Positions 48,501 to 59,713 of a stretch of DNA of 64,000 nucleotides are shown one piece after another. The DNA is from Trichoderma breve (Eukaryota > Ascomycota > Sordariomycetes > Hypocreales > Hypocreaceae): NCBI RefSeq assembly GCF_028502605.1, contig NC_079236.1:4030001-4094000 (forward strand), in the 5' to 3' direction. Each line of letters opens with the position of its first letter. The stretch's first letter is position 1. Made by a program: the position numbers and the translations under genes. Under the pieces are notes generated by a model. That model did no database searches, was not told the DNA's origin, and saw only the letters and a list, made by a program, of their open reading frames with translations.

Positions 48501-50305
48501 GAAATCATCACGCGTTTCACACTCCAAGAACGCCTGAATTCGACCTATACAGGCCAGAGCGGAGATGACTTCAGGAATTGATTGGAAGACTTGAGACAAC
48601 GGCATAGTCAGAAGCGTAAGAAACGAAAGACTCGTGAATATCCGTGAGGCATCCAGTCGATTTTGAGTCAACGCGAAGGTCAGAGCCGGACTCAGAAGCA
48701 GTGGAATGAACCCGAAAAGAGCTGCAGCGATGAATATTTTGCGGAATCGGACTCCGGCTATTAGTTCCTCAACCCGAAGCTTTTGCACGAATTGGCGAAC
48801 CGGGGACGAAAGGCCGGATATTTTCAGGTTCTTCATGCTAGCAATTATTATAGCAGTCAGACCGACTCGTTTTTGGACCAATGCCATCCAGTCTCTCTGT
48901 GCGTTTCCTATGAAGTTCATCACAATCACCAGACATATGAAACATACGATTACCACTCCAATAGGAGCGACGAAGACCACGCCAACCCGACTGTATAGCA
49001 TCCATGCAGACAATGCAACCTGGAGCACACTTGCCCAAATATCGTGCAATTGCCTGAAACCCATTCTTATTCGTTCAATATCAGTGCTCATGAGAGTCAA
49101 CGCAGCATTATCGTCGCTCGTCCCAATGCGGGCTTTTGTGGCTGCGATGAAAGTCTCCGTGACTAATATCGATCGCAACATAGTTCTCATTCTGTGGTGA
49201 TAGTATCTACACTTGCCCGTTAGCGCTTTGTTATGCTACCGATGATTTGTATGAATAGGCATACCGATGAAAGGCCCAGCAAAGGGCAATTCCTGCATAG
49301 ATGAAAAAACTAGCGCCAATGAACCCGTAACCGATATTTGGGTTGAGTGTGTCCTCGGCAAGATAATCCAGCAGCCGCTCAATGAGAAGAGGCTGAGCGA
49401 GTGTAAATCCAAGTAGGCCTAATCGTGGAATTGTGGGGAGAAGAAGGGGCCCTATGAGTGTGCGCATGAGAACTTTGGTAAGGCCGAACTTGTCACCCTT
49501 CATTCTCGAATAGTCCATGTTACGAGAGAACTTCTCATGGATTATTTCGGGGTCTAAAGACTTATCAAGGGAGTAGAGGTCATCAAGCAAGATAATTTTC
49601 CTATAGCCGTCTAGGAATAGCTTGTTCAGCCAGAAGAAGACACCTAGCGACAAGATGCCACTGGTTTCCTCTGGGCTGTGATCTTTCTCATTCCAGTTCA
49701 TCCATTTAGACTTTTTCCGGGATTCTAAAACCAGTATTGCGGTCTTCAGAGCAACAGCGGCAGTGAAGAGATTGCTATAAGAGAGCTCCGCAGAGGTAGC
49801 TGATGATAGATAGAATGTTCTTACTTGCGTGACATCGAAGAGCAGAGACAAGAGCAAGTAACTTGTTAATAACACTGATGGTCGGGGTGACCTATTGTGT
49901 TCTACAGTCGTAAGAGGGATCATCGAAATACTTGACAGCAGCTTGAGAACTGACGCAGCTATGAAGATGCTTGATATATGGAATAAGCCGAATGCTGCTG
50001 CAAGAATAAGAAGTGCGAGTTGAAGCACGGTATAAGATGTCATGGCCGCCTAGGGCAACACAATCAGTGACTTGGGATTGTACATTTCATCATGGAACGG
50101 GTGAACATACCACTTTGATGATCTGGAAAAGAGGTGCATTTACTAACACAGGCTTCCTGGCCTGGGAGACTGTCCTCCATGATGCGGCTATTATAAACAG
50201 AGCAGATGGCAAAATAGAAAGAAATACTTGTTCAAACTTTATATTAAAGTCAAACTGCTCAATATTTTGCTGAAACAGTTGGTCATTTCTGACAAACGTC
50301 GACAT
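45509..50305 (-). pseudogene. ABCC multidrug transporter with apparent 1-nt deletion
   Basis: Full-length-type ABCC (MRP-like) exporter: N-terminal membrane part, TMD1-NBD1-TMD2-NBD2. Exons 50305-50111, 50049-49265, 49206-47492, 47418-47108, 47052-46890, 46835-46786, 46710-46314 and 46259-45509. NBD1: GPVGSGKST, LSGGQKQ, FLVLDDIFSGLD. NBD2: GRTGSGKSS, FSAGQRQ, ILLLDEVSSSVD. In exon 5 the reading frame leaves the family consensus near 46955: after SFPFLVALFIWC the conserved FYLRTSRQLRLLDLEAKSPL continues one frame off, and the exon is one base short of the phase its downstream junction needs. With that base the protein would be about 1455 residues. Everything after is intact, so this is either a very recent inactivation or a sequence error. 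Likely job if functional: export or self-protection for the adjacent polyketide. Confidence 0.8.
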
Positions 50306-51568
50306 TATAGCGAGGACATTGAGGACTTCAATAAATCTCCTCGCGTTTCAAGTATGTCGAAGATGAATTCAACAAGAAGGCGTGGGTATCTTAGTATGTT
50401 ATATGATCCAAAGGAGCCATTCAGTCAACCAACAACCACCACAGCGGAGTTGCGGAGAAATATCGTGACTTGTGGCGGACTATGTCGTGCTTAGCACGAC
50501 GCGGCCCAACCAACTAGAATGAAATACATATACTTCGCATGCCGTCTGTTTTGATTTCTAAGCATCGATCCTTCGAAACAACAAGACCCAATTAGTTTGG
50601 TCACGATTCTTAATGGCTCCTAGAGGCGCATCCTGTATTAATGATTCAGGAAACAATCGATGTGCTAATCATCTAAAATCTCATCTTTATGTTCGAAGTG
50701 TTGACGTTAAGAACACCATTTATTTTGGAAAGAAGTCGAATATGTAGCAAACCCCCAGAAAAAGATTTATACGGTCACCCTCTCTATCGCTGCAAATACA
50801 ACAGCATATACCAAGATCGTCATTAAACTTTACGGTTTAATAGAGCATTTCTTGACGATGCATCTATCTATCCTTACCTTATGTGATACATAAACGACTG
50901 CCGGATTCAAATTGAGGATACCTAACGTGATATATCTGGCACTAGCCCATGGTAGGGACGTGTTTACTTCATCAGATCACTTCTTGGCCATTATACTATA
51001 CCAAAAATGAGTGTTACCCTAGACAAAAATACCTGTGTGCATTTCCACCACGACGAATGTAATTATAACTGATACAATGCCGACCGGTAATGATGCAATG
51101 GTTACTACAGGAGAGGAAAAATTTCATACCACATGAATTTTATCATTAGACACCGGTAAATCACTAGAAGTAAAAGTTTCTAATAGGCCCCTGCATCTTC
51201 TTTGATACTTATATACACAAGACCATTATACTCCGAAAACATCGTAATTGGGGCTACACAGACGCAGGGATTATTAGCATTGTAGCTTTTGCTCTTGAGA
51301 GAAGACTTCTTTGGATAGCATTTCCGGCTTTGATTCGCTTTGTCATTACTGCTACAAATCATGGACATGCTGGATTTCTAGAGGAGCTGTCTAATACTAG
51401 GCCAGAACAGTATTGACTACCTTTGGCTTCCAACACTCTTTCATATTGAACCAATATCACAATGCATCTAGGTAGTTTGAGCAAGAGTTACAATTATATA
51501 ACTAGCTATGACGCGATAAAAGCAGCACACTGCTCGACATATAATTGTTTTTCACCAACGAGATTATT
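50306..51568. other. intergenic, between the two clusters
   Basis: 1.26 kb, AT-rich: promoter of the ABC transporter gene and 3' flank of the repeat-peptide precursor. No gene recognised. Confidence 0.5.
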
Positions 51569-52228
51569 TTACTTTTGCTCTGGAGTCTCGCCTTCAGCAC
51601 CGGCGGGAACGTAGAACAAGTTCTGGAGCTTATCACGCTTCTCGGGTGATTCTCCCTCAGCACCGGCAGGAACATAAAATAAGTTCTGGAGCTTGTCACG
51701 CTTCTCGGGTGTCTCTCCCTCAGCGCCGGCGGGAACGTAGAACAAGTTTTGGAGCTTATCACGCTTCTCGGGTGTCTCGCCCTCAGCACCAGCTGGGACG
51801 TAGAAGAGATTCTGGAGCTTGTCACGCTTTTCTGGCGACTCCCCCTCGGCGCCGGCAGGGACGTAAAATAGGTTTTGCAATTTGTCACGCTTCTCTGGCG
51901 TCTCTCCCTCGGCACCAGCAGGAACGTAAAACAAGTTCTGAAGCTTGTCACGCTTTTCTGGTGTCTCGCCTTCAGCACCAGCTGGGACGTAGAAGAGATT
52001 CTGGAGCTTGTCACGCTTCTCCGGTGACTCGCCCTCAGCGCCGGCAGGAACGTAAAACAGGTTCTGAAGCTTGTCACGCTTGGCTATAGTAAGGTACAGG
52101 TGTTAGTCAATGAATGTTTGTACGTTTCAACTTATACATGAAGGTGTGAGGCGATTCATACCCTCTTGTGCAACCGGTGCGGCAAGAGCCACCGTGCAAA
52201 GAGTAAATGTGAGAAGAGTAGCCTTCAT
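51569..52228 (-). CDS. Kex2-processed repeat peptide precursor (RiPP-like)
   Basis: Secretory precursor of 193 residues. Exons 52228-52162 and 52083-51569 (78-bp intron). Exon 1 encodes a signal peptide (MKATLLTFTLCTVALAAPVA). After AKR come eight tandem copies of DKLQNLFYVPAGAEGE(S/T)PE, each of the first seven followed by the Kex2 dibasic site KR; the last ends PEQK-stop. Cleavage in the Golgi would free identical 19-residue peptides. Only one position varies (Ser or Thr), although the DNA copies differ at many third codon positions, which indicates selection on the peptide. No cysteines and no CAAX end, so it does not look like a mating pheromone. Tyr-containing hydrophobic cores (here FYVPAG) in Kex2 repeats next to UstYa genes are the hallmark of dikaritin/ustiloxin-type precursors. 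The core boundaries are inference. Confidence 0.9.
51571..52077 (-). repeat. eight 63-bp coding tandem repeats
   Basis: Eight 21-codon units in the precursor gene. The Ser/Thr variable residue follows the order S-T-T-S-T-T-S-T from the N-terminus. Units 2 and 5 are almost identical in DNA, and units 6 and 8 are very close. This points to past duplication of a three-unit (189-bp) block as well as unit shuffling. Confidence 0.9.
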
Positions 52229-53410
52229 TGTGTCAAAAGCTAGTGGAAATTTTGTACAGCAGCGTAAAGCTAGGTAAAAGATTGGTTTGGTACAAAAGAA
52301 GAGCAGAAGGAAGAAAGCTTGATACCAAAATACTTGGTGTAGGCAGCTTTAAAGGCTTGCCAAATTGTTCCCTACCCCTCAGAGCCCCTCTCAGATTCTA
52401 CCAGTGAGAAAAACGTTTCCCGGATGCAGTCACTGAACCCCCTCAATCATCATTGTGATTCAAAGCAAGCAAAGATTCGGTATCCACAGACTGGGTTGTT
52501 CAAAAGGTCGTGCCTTGACCGATCTTGGCGAAGGATCCTAATTATTGGAGAATCTCCAAACGCAAAGAAGAGCCATTTCTCCAAATGCGGCAGGTGTATA
52601 AGCTGGTGCAATCGCACGACTGTATTAGTCGAAAGCATGCCGTCATACTCTTACATATCAATACTGAATTTGCCAGTATAATGCATATGGAGGTTAGACC
52701 GAAAGTGCCACCGGTTTATTTAATAGAGGGGCATATACGAGTATGGAATATCTCACCCTAGCAAAAGCACGGTAAGGGTGGAGGCTTCTCTATTGCTCGA
52801 CTTGCAGCTGTAAACTTACTGAACAAGAAATCACAGGGAGCTTTGGTATATTCAGAGATTTAACATTGAATCGTAAATATGCTAGCCAATTGCTATATAG
52901 AGTTAACGAAAAGTTACGTCTACGGTGTACAACACTCCTTATCAATCTTACATAGCCCTGGGTTTATTACAATTATAATCATTTTTTCTGAGTAACATTT
53001 CTTTATGTTTTACGGTGTGATATTAGATCTGAGACACTTTCCCCATCTAACTTGATACAGAAGGTGTAGAATGCTTATGTGACAACGCAGAGCTATATCA
53101 CGCACTCTCTTTCCAATGTTACCGGGATATTTTGTCTAGCGACCCCGGCTACTACTCTGGATCTAAGTTGGCATTTTTGCCCCAACTCGTTTCTGTATCT
53201 TATACCCCACACTGGAGAACTACTACCCTACCTGGGCGACGGTTACATGCGTTCTGCATCGGACATTGTTCTCCGTGGATTCCTCGTGCAAACGCAAACT
53301 CGTTTCATTTCCTGGGCAGATCAGTCCTTTCCACTCTGTTTCTAAGTTCATTCAGTTTCACTCTCTCGAGAAGCTCTATCAACGAAAAGGAAGATTTCTC
53401 TCTCTCGAAG
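52229..53410. promoter_or_regulatory. divergent promoter precursor / UstYa-like 1
   Basis: 1.18 kb between the precursor gene (minus) and the first UstYa-like gene (plus). Open frames here are short and domain-free. CT-rich tracts at 53340-53405 precede the UstYa-like start. Confidence 0.45.
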
Positions 53411-54118
53411 ATGGAGCAGAAAGACCAAGTGCGAGACTACATCGAGTATGAAGAAGTTGGAGTTCCATCGCATATACGGCGTACGAAACGACCGTCGTGC
53501 GTGGAGCGCCCAAGCAAATTCAGTATCCTGATGATGGTTCTATTTATTCTTGCTGGTGTTGCGAATATAGGCGCCTGGCTTTGGATTACTCGTGGCCATC
53601 GAGATGCGCTGGACGAGAAGTGGAATCATTGTGGACGGTCAAGTGAAGAGGCCATGCAACGCGGTTGTGTCATGGAGCCATTATTCTACGGCTGGATGCC
53701 CAAACAGTGCGTGTACAAAGAGCTTTCGGACCGCTATCCGGTGTTTGAAGACAGAAAATGGTATCTCGAAAAGGATATGATAGTATGGTCCACCTCCCTC
53801 AGCCCGGCAACATCAACAATCCTTACAAAAGGTTTCTGACTTGTTACTTAGAATGAAGTCGAATCGGAGGCACTTTGGCGTGGAAGCAATATCAAGGTCT
53901 ACACACACATCTATCACGGGGAACACTGCTTATTCCAGTGGCGGAAAATCATGTTCGCTATTAACAACCATGAGCAATATATCGATAACAAGACGATCAG
54001 TATTCATCACTCCAGCCACTGCGCAGACCAGCTTACAGTGGGGAGAGAAGGAGATGACGCCATCAATGAGGTGGAGCTTGGCTTTTATCGTTGTAGAAAT
54101 ACGATTTGGGCGAGCTAA
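53411..54118 (+). CDS. UstYa-family (HxxHC) membrane protein 1
   Basis: 212-residue type II membrane protein from exons 53411-53782 and 53852-54118 (69-bp intron). A short cytosolic tail is followed by one membrane helix (about residues 37-60, FSILMMVLFILAGVANIGAWLWI), then CG-x5-A-x3-GC-x-ME with YGWMPKQC, a pattern common to one branch of fungal UstYa-like proteins. The two family motifs are HGEHC (146-150) and HSSHC (177-181), separated by NNHEQYIDNKT. UstYa-type proteins are oxidases acting in the secretory pathway on RiPP precursors; several catalyse ring-forming oxidations without other partners. ATG 53411 was preferred to an upstream in-frame one (53132) because the cytosolic tail then has usual length. 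Divergent to the peptide precursor gene. Confidence 0.82.
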
Positions 54119-54870
54119 AAACTTAAGACTACGATACAAGAAGGATTTGGAACGGCCAGATAGAAAGAAAAAAATTGATCCCAATCGTCTCTGCTCTCTA
54201 ATGAGATAATAAGGTGCGGACCAAGAAACAATTGCCTCCCTCAACGATTGACATTGCCTTAAAGGAGATAAATCCGGCACTATCAATACCCCTCTCCGAT
54301 AATTACTTAATTTTTGCCCGACTCTTGCAGAAGGGTGGCCGCTGGCCGCGGAGAACCATGGACGGAGGCAAAAAATCCTGCATTGCCTACTCCGTAGATG
54401 TCCTCATTGTACGAGTAATCTGCGGGTTGAGGTGGATATAACCGCGCACCCGCCAGATGATCCCTGATACAGCAGCGACGGATCGCTTATCACTCACTAG
54501 AATAAGTAGTTCGTACGAGTAAGTGGGGGAAAGACGCATGGATATATTGCAATGCATTCAAGTAAGACGCACTACTGCATTGGACTTAAGAGTAAGCTAG
54601 CTACTGCATACTAATGCAGCTCAAACCACGGTTACTTCGTATCTATAACCTGGCAACCTGGATACACAAAGCCCGCTAATATCACACGATGCTAGACCCT
54701 CTTCTACTTTTGCGGATGCGAACGGGCATTTCTCTGGACGACGGAGGTTGACCGTCATCCATCCCACTCCCTCATCCCACGTATCCCTCTTGGTCAATAC
54801 CCCGCCAAAGACAATCGCAGAATTAGGGAAAAGCAGAGGCAAAAGAAAGAAGGAAAGAAAGAAAAGCAAC
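54119..54870. other. intergenic region upstream of UstYa-like 2
   Basis: 752 bp between two plus-strand genes: 3' flank of UstYa-like 1 and promoter of UstYa-like 2, with an A/G-rich 5' UTR just before the start. Nothing else recognised. Confidence 0.5.
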
Positions 54871-55993
54871 ATGAATAAATTCAGGAAACAAGAGATCGAT
54901 GGCAAGACCATCTCAGATATTGATGAAGTTGAACAGGGACAGGGTCTTTTAGAAGAAAGCAGCACAGACACAGACACAGACGCAGGCACAAACTTCTCAC
55001 CAGCACCTAGGAGATCACGTAGCTCCAATTGTAGATGGTACACTGTTGTCATCGGATTCCCAGTGCTGCTATGTGCAACCAACCTTCTTACTTTCTGGAT
55101 CACCGCTTCCACAAGACCACAATGTCATGCTCCGGCGTCAGTGGCGGAACCTCCAAGCCTCGCGCCAATGCTTCGAGATCTGAACCTCGAGACAATACAC
55201 GTCAAATTTGACTCAACATTCTATAGCCAGGGCAGCCGTTATCGTAAGCCTCCATCGCCGGAGACTGATGCTGCGTGGAACTTCGCAGGCGCCAATTGTA
55301 TGATACACATTCTACTATCTCCTACTTCCCTATGCCAATCATTTGTTATACCATCATCAGACTAATAGTTGAGCAGTTGGATTCCTTCTCATTCCCGAAG
55401 ATCAAGCCAGTGAATCGGATCTTACATCTGATCACATTCATCTCGCTGGCGGTCCAGATCAAGCCAATCTGACGGGGATTCCTGCCGATGTTGAAGTATT
55501 TCATCAACTACATTGCTTGGTATGAAGCGCTTATCTCTGTCCCAAAACGCTTTGATCTAACTCTTCTCTGTGTAGAATCTACTTCGAAAGGCGACATGGT
55601 ATAACCATGATTACTATCGAAAGCTCGGCGCAGACGAGTTTCAGCATCCAGACCGCACGTTATCCGTCCACGTTGGTACGTGGGCACTATTCATCTACGA
55701 AGAACATGGTTCTGGGTCAAGACCAAGAGTTGTGTGCTAATTTGTTATTGTTATTCGCAGACCATTGCATAGACAATTTGCGCCAACGGATCATGTGTAC
55801 GGCTGATGTTGGACTTGTTCCGTTCTACTGGGTCGGAGACGATGGTCAGACAGATCCCGAGTTCAGTCGGACGCACACATGCCGTAATTTCGAGACCTTG
55901 CACGATTGGATGATGCAGCATATGGTCACTCTAGACTCCAACGCCACCCTGCTTCCCAGACCAGGCGACTACAGAGTCGACCATTTTCACTAA
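54871..55993 (+). CDS. UstYa-family (DUF3328-type) oxidase 2
   Basis: Canonical UstYa/DUF3328 protein, 300 residues, exons 54871-55297, 55377-55519, 55576-55675 and 55761-55993. A cytosolic acidic tail with a TDTDTD stretch is followed by one membrane helix (WYTVVIGFPVLLCATNLLTFWI) and a lumenal domain: FDSTFYSQGSRYRKPPSPETDAAW, FLLIPEDQAS, then HQLHC (185-189) and HVDHC (222-226), the latter rebuilt across an intron. The end carries DVGLVPFYWVGDDG and a conserved HTCRNFETLHDW block. The splice acceptor of intron 1 was chosen at 55376 because it alone keeps the frame into FLLIPED. In ustiloxin, phomopsin and asperipin pathways such proteins form ether or other cross-links on the precursor peptide. 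ATG 54871 is preceded by a purine-rich leader. Confidence 0.9.
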
Positions 55994-56178
55994 TTGGATG
56001 TGCGATATGGAGGAGATGAATAGTACACATCTAAGCGGGGCAGAGAATTAATTCCCAATATTATTATTTTTAAGAAAAAGAATATGTAAAAAACTATGGC
56101 TTCTTCAGATTCACTGCATTTTCTGGTGACCCTCTGTGCTTCTTCTTGCTATCTGTGACTACTCATACATTCCAAGGA

Positions 56179-57020
56179 CTATTTTTTCCCGAATACACTA
56201 CGAACTGTATCTCCGGCAGACCATTCGAAAGGTTCTACGGGATCCTCCTCGGATGCAAACACAGTTTGCCAAGCCAGCGTTGAGTCACGGCAAGAATGCT
56301 GATGGCCCTGTCCATTGACCGCGCTTAGGAGGATATTACCATCTGCGTCTTTTTTCGTAAATGGTGGCTCCAGAGTGTCATCTCCATTGCATAGCAAAGC
56401 CTAAATGTGGTGAGAAGGGACGTTAATATGAATCTGAATTCCGTATAGAATAGGAGGAAACGGTAACCCACTCGACCAATATAGCCCAAGCAATGCTCAA
56501 CATGCGTTCTCTCATCCACTTTCAGGGTCGCACCATCGCGTCCGCCATGCGTATGTGTTCCATGGCCAGTATTTTCTGCAGCAAGACCAAAGTAATTCTG
56601 CATCGTAGCGCGCAGCATTCTTAAGCAGTGGACACTGTGAAACATGCTGACGCCCCAGCCCAGGTTATACGTCTCATTGTGCTTAACCAAGAGAAAGCCA
56701 CCGAGGGGAGTGCTCATTGCTTGATCCCATGCTTCATCAGCCGCGCTATCCAGCGACTCGATATCATGGCGCTCGAGGAACTCAAAGAGAAAATTTGGCC
56801 TATCGTTGGATGATCTGGCCCCTTGCAAAACACTGTCGCCAGGATTGTAGATAGTATTGTGTGCTTCTTTTGTTCCGTCGTTATTTGTGGATTTTGATGG
56901 GCTTGGAGGAGAAGCTGCTGAGAGAGAATGCAGCGCAGGAAAGGCTATAAGCAGGACTCCAATGATTGCAGTAGATGAAAGGATCCATATCCAAAATTGG
57001 TTTATTTGTGTTTTGGCCAT
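56179..57020 (-). CDS. UstYa-family (DUF3328-type) oxidase 3
   Basis: Third UstYa-type membrane protein, 256 residues, exons 57020-56472 and 56400-56179 (71-bp intron, donor GTGGGT). N-terminal membrane helix (FWIWILSSTAIIGVLLIAFPAL), a Ser/Pro/Asn linker, then DSAADEAWD and the two motifs HSVHC (128-132) and HVEHC (173-177). A His/Gly-rich insert (GHGTHTHGG) lies between them. The second exon continues ALLCNGDDTLEPPF and ends with HSCRDSTLAWQT, the usual C-terminal pattern. Convergent with UstYa-like 2, only 185 bp between stops. Three paralogues beside one precursor suggest more than one oxidative step or a heteromeric pair, as with UstYa/UstYb. Confidence 0.9.
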
Positions 57021-58971
57021 TTTGCGCTGCTATGTGAGGGGTGGGAGAAAAATGTAAAAAAGAGCAATGCAAAGAAAAGATGGGTGGGGGACCTTGAAAA
57101 GAGAAAATAAATAAGCAAATAAGGAAATAGTTAGCATGGTGCTTATGCATGTCCGCATAACTTTGATCATTTTTTGTCTAAGGGAGATTTCCTTGTGTTA
57201 TTACAAAGTTTACACATCTATAATGAATGTCCTTTTTCATGCCATCGATATTTATTATTCAGTTAATATTAAGTTTGTTACGTTAAGACCTCTTGAAGAT
57301 GGCTTGTATTCTTGTTGTTGCAAAGTGTTTTCACAGATCTCTTTTATGACGACCTAATTTACCAGACATTTGCACCGACAGCGTCCAGGGTAAATCCTTG
57401 CGGATAAATTCAAGACCGATTGCCCATCACCATCCTCAAACACGGAAAGTGAAGAGAGACGGCTTTCTCAAATATTCTAGAGACCTAATCTGGTATATAT
57501 TTGCTGAAGAGATATGCTTGCTTCTATTAGCAATGAGTAGCTGTGTTTATTGCTCATACGGCTTACTAATAAAAGACGAGCGTCTCCTACGAACTAGGCA
57601 GAAGAACCATGGCAAGCTACCACAACCCAATGCAGCCGAGATGGCCACTGTATAAAAAAAGAAGCGCAGCCGCAGCAGATAGATCAGATGGTTCCTTGGC
57701 GTGTTCTTTGTAGAAGTTAGTCAAGCCGTGTTTTTGATGTCATGGCGTCATTCGAGCTAGTTCAGTGGGGTGTTCCGTAGCTACATTACCTTTAGTTGGA
57801 CTACTTAACCCGGTCATTTATAGAGCATTCACAATACCCTTCAATTTTTAAGTAGCGGTCTTGTTATTACTATTACGAGCTGAGTAGTATCTCTGCCCGA
57901 TCCAATTAACTAAATCGCTTGTCGATATAAACCCCTGCGATAGGAATGTTTCTTGGAAGGTTATCTTATATCAATTTTTAGGAGACCGAGCCATCACTTT
58001 TCAACGCAATCGTAATGCTCTGACCACCACACACTTACATGAATCAACTGTTTACGCTCCCTCTAGCATTCTACCATTCTTACAAAGTTGAAATCCGCCA
58101 GCGCCTTTTCTTTGCCACTACAGCTCGACTGAAAACAAGATATGAGCGGCAGTTCCACGCCAGACGATGTTCTGAGATATCTCTTACTCTAGTCACACCT
58201 AGCTATCCTTCCGTTTCTCCTAAGCCTTTTCGGCTCAGCCCAAGCGATACAGACCCCAATTGCAGTAATCTACATTACGCCCAGCCGAACCTCTTGGCGG
58301 TAGCACCGATGTAGCCAACTCGAATTATCGCACCACAACTATTTAACGCCATGCTGAAGCTGCTGGTTCCATTAAGCTTTTCAGGAAGATGTTTGGTACC
58401 TCTAGATATTATGGTGAACTGTATTACATATTGGGCTCAGTTTGTTTTATTTATCCCAATTTTCGACGATAAATACATTTTTGTACTTACAATCTACGCA
58501 GAAGCTTTTGTACTCTCGATGGTCGTTGCATATGGGCGACAACTGAAGAGAACTCACATAGAACAAAAGAATTTACGTCTGTGGAATCTGTTCATAGTCA
58601 GCCGCATCACAACGCGTTAGGATCTGTGTAGAGTGTTCGAGTCTATACGTCTGACCGTTGGTATACCTATCGGAATGGAGCCGAAGAAAGGCTTAGAATA
58701 AGTGTATACCACTTTTCTGTTTTAAAATCTCTATTATTTTATGTTTTGAAGCTGTATTTAATATCTATATATGTCAGCTAGCAGCTACTACAGCTGCAAA
58801 TCGTGACGAATATATATTTATACACAGTAATCAACTACTTTATTAATCTGATGGACGTTTAGGCAACAGTACCTAAAGGCCAGGGTATAATCTTATCAGC
58901 GGATCTGATAACCTGTTGTATGTATGGGACAATTCCTCATGAATTAAAGTTGACGCCATTTCTTCAGTCTC
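57021..58971. other. 2-kb AT-rich gap, no gene recognised
   Basis: Right flank of the RiPP-like cluster. Contains a hydrophobic 89-codon frame (58351-58620) and a 91-codon frame (58039-58314), neither with a domain, nearby introns or codon bias. A small gene cannot be excluded. Confidence 0.45.
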
Positions 58972-59713
58972 TTAAATTTTCTCCTGGCAGAACCCTCTCA
59001 CATGCCTAACCCCCTCTGGAAAGTTTGATGAAACTTCCGTTGCGATGGCTTTGTATGCTTTATCTAGTAGCATATATGCATTTAGCACGATTTGGTGTTC
59101 CTCTTTCAAAGTCTTCAGCTCCTTTTCAAGCTGAGCTATACGATTGTCTTTTCGCTGACGATGCTTCTGCTGGGCCACTCTACACTGTTCTCGTCGACGC
59201 TACATGTGGCATATATTTAGTTTCAGTTCAAGAGAAAATAAATATATATATTGAGATGCCACATACGTTTAAAACATGTGCAGGTGCATTTTTGTAACGG
59301 CCGGGGCGTTTGCGCGGTGCGTTCCTTGGAGCTCTTGTGGTGTCAACAACGCCATCCGAATTAGATGATTCTCTTGTTACTTCTTCCGGTGCTGAGGAGC
59401 GACTTTTTTCTGGCGATGCAACATTAGATATATCCTAAGTTTGAATATATTAGTGTGAAGTTCCTTATATAATGCAACGTATCAGGCCATGACACATTGA
59501 ACTTGATCCGCTTACGTTTAAGCTTGTAGAACTCAAGCCTAGTAACCAGCTTTCTCCTCCACAACCTAGAGCAGAAGTCGATTTAAGAGCTGTGTCGGTG
59601 AACTGAATGAAATCTATTTCTGAGTACTGGCCATCCAGCCAACTAAAATCGTGTGTCTGGAAATCCGAAGGTTCTGAACCAGAGATTGGAGTAATGCTCA
59701 TGGCGTCTGACAT
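58972..59713 (-). CDS. small bZIP transcription factor, Asn-less basic region
   Basis: 197-residue nuclear protein from exons 59713-59516, 59434-59267 and 59199-58972 (introns 81 and 67 bp, both phase 0). The N-terminal half is acidic and Ser/Thr-rich, as in activation domains. A proline/arginine-rich segment (APRNAPRKRPGRYKN) leads to the basic region RRREQCRVAQQKHRQRK and a four-heptad zipper (L-x6-L-x6-V-x6-L). The invariant Asn of fungal bZIPs (consensus QNRxAQ) is Cys here, which would alter DNA contact. It lies between the RiPP-like cluster and the amino-acid genes and could regulate either or neither. Confidence 0.78.

Noticed and set aside
51571..52077. Regular repeat spacing suggesting a CRISPR array
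   Set aside because: The units are contiguous coding repeats without unique spacers, in a eukaryotic genome.
51502..52089. Long Ser/Arg-rich repeat ORFs on both strands overlapping the peptide precursor
   Set aside because: They are out-of-frame and antisense readings of the 63-bp repeats. Only the frame with signal peptide, KR sites and conserved peptide shows selection at the protein level.
58351..58620. Hydrophobic 89-codon frame as a fourth membrane protein of the RiPP-like cluster
   Set aside because: No HxxHC motif, no family resemblance and AT-rich sequence that gives hydrophobic codons by chance.
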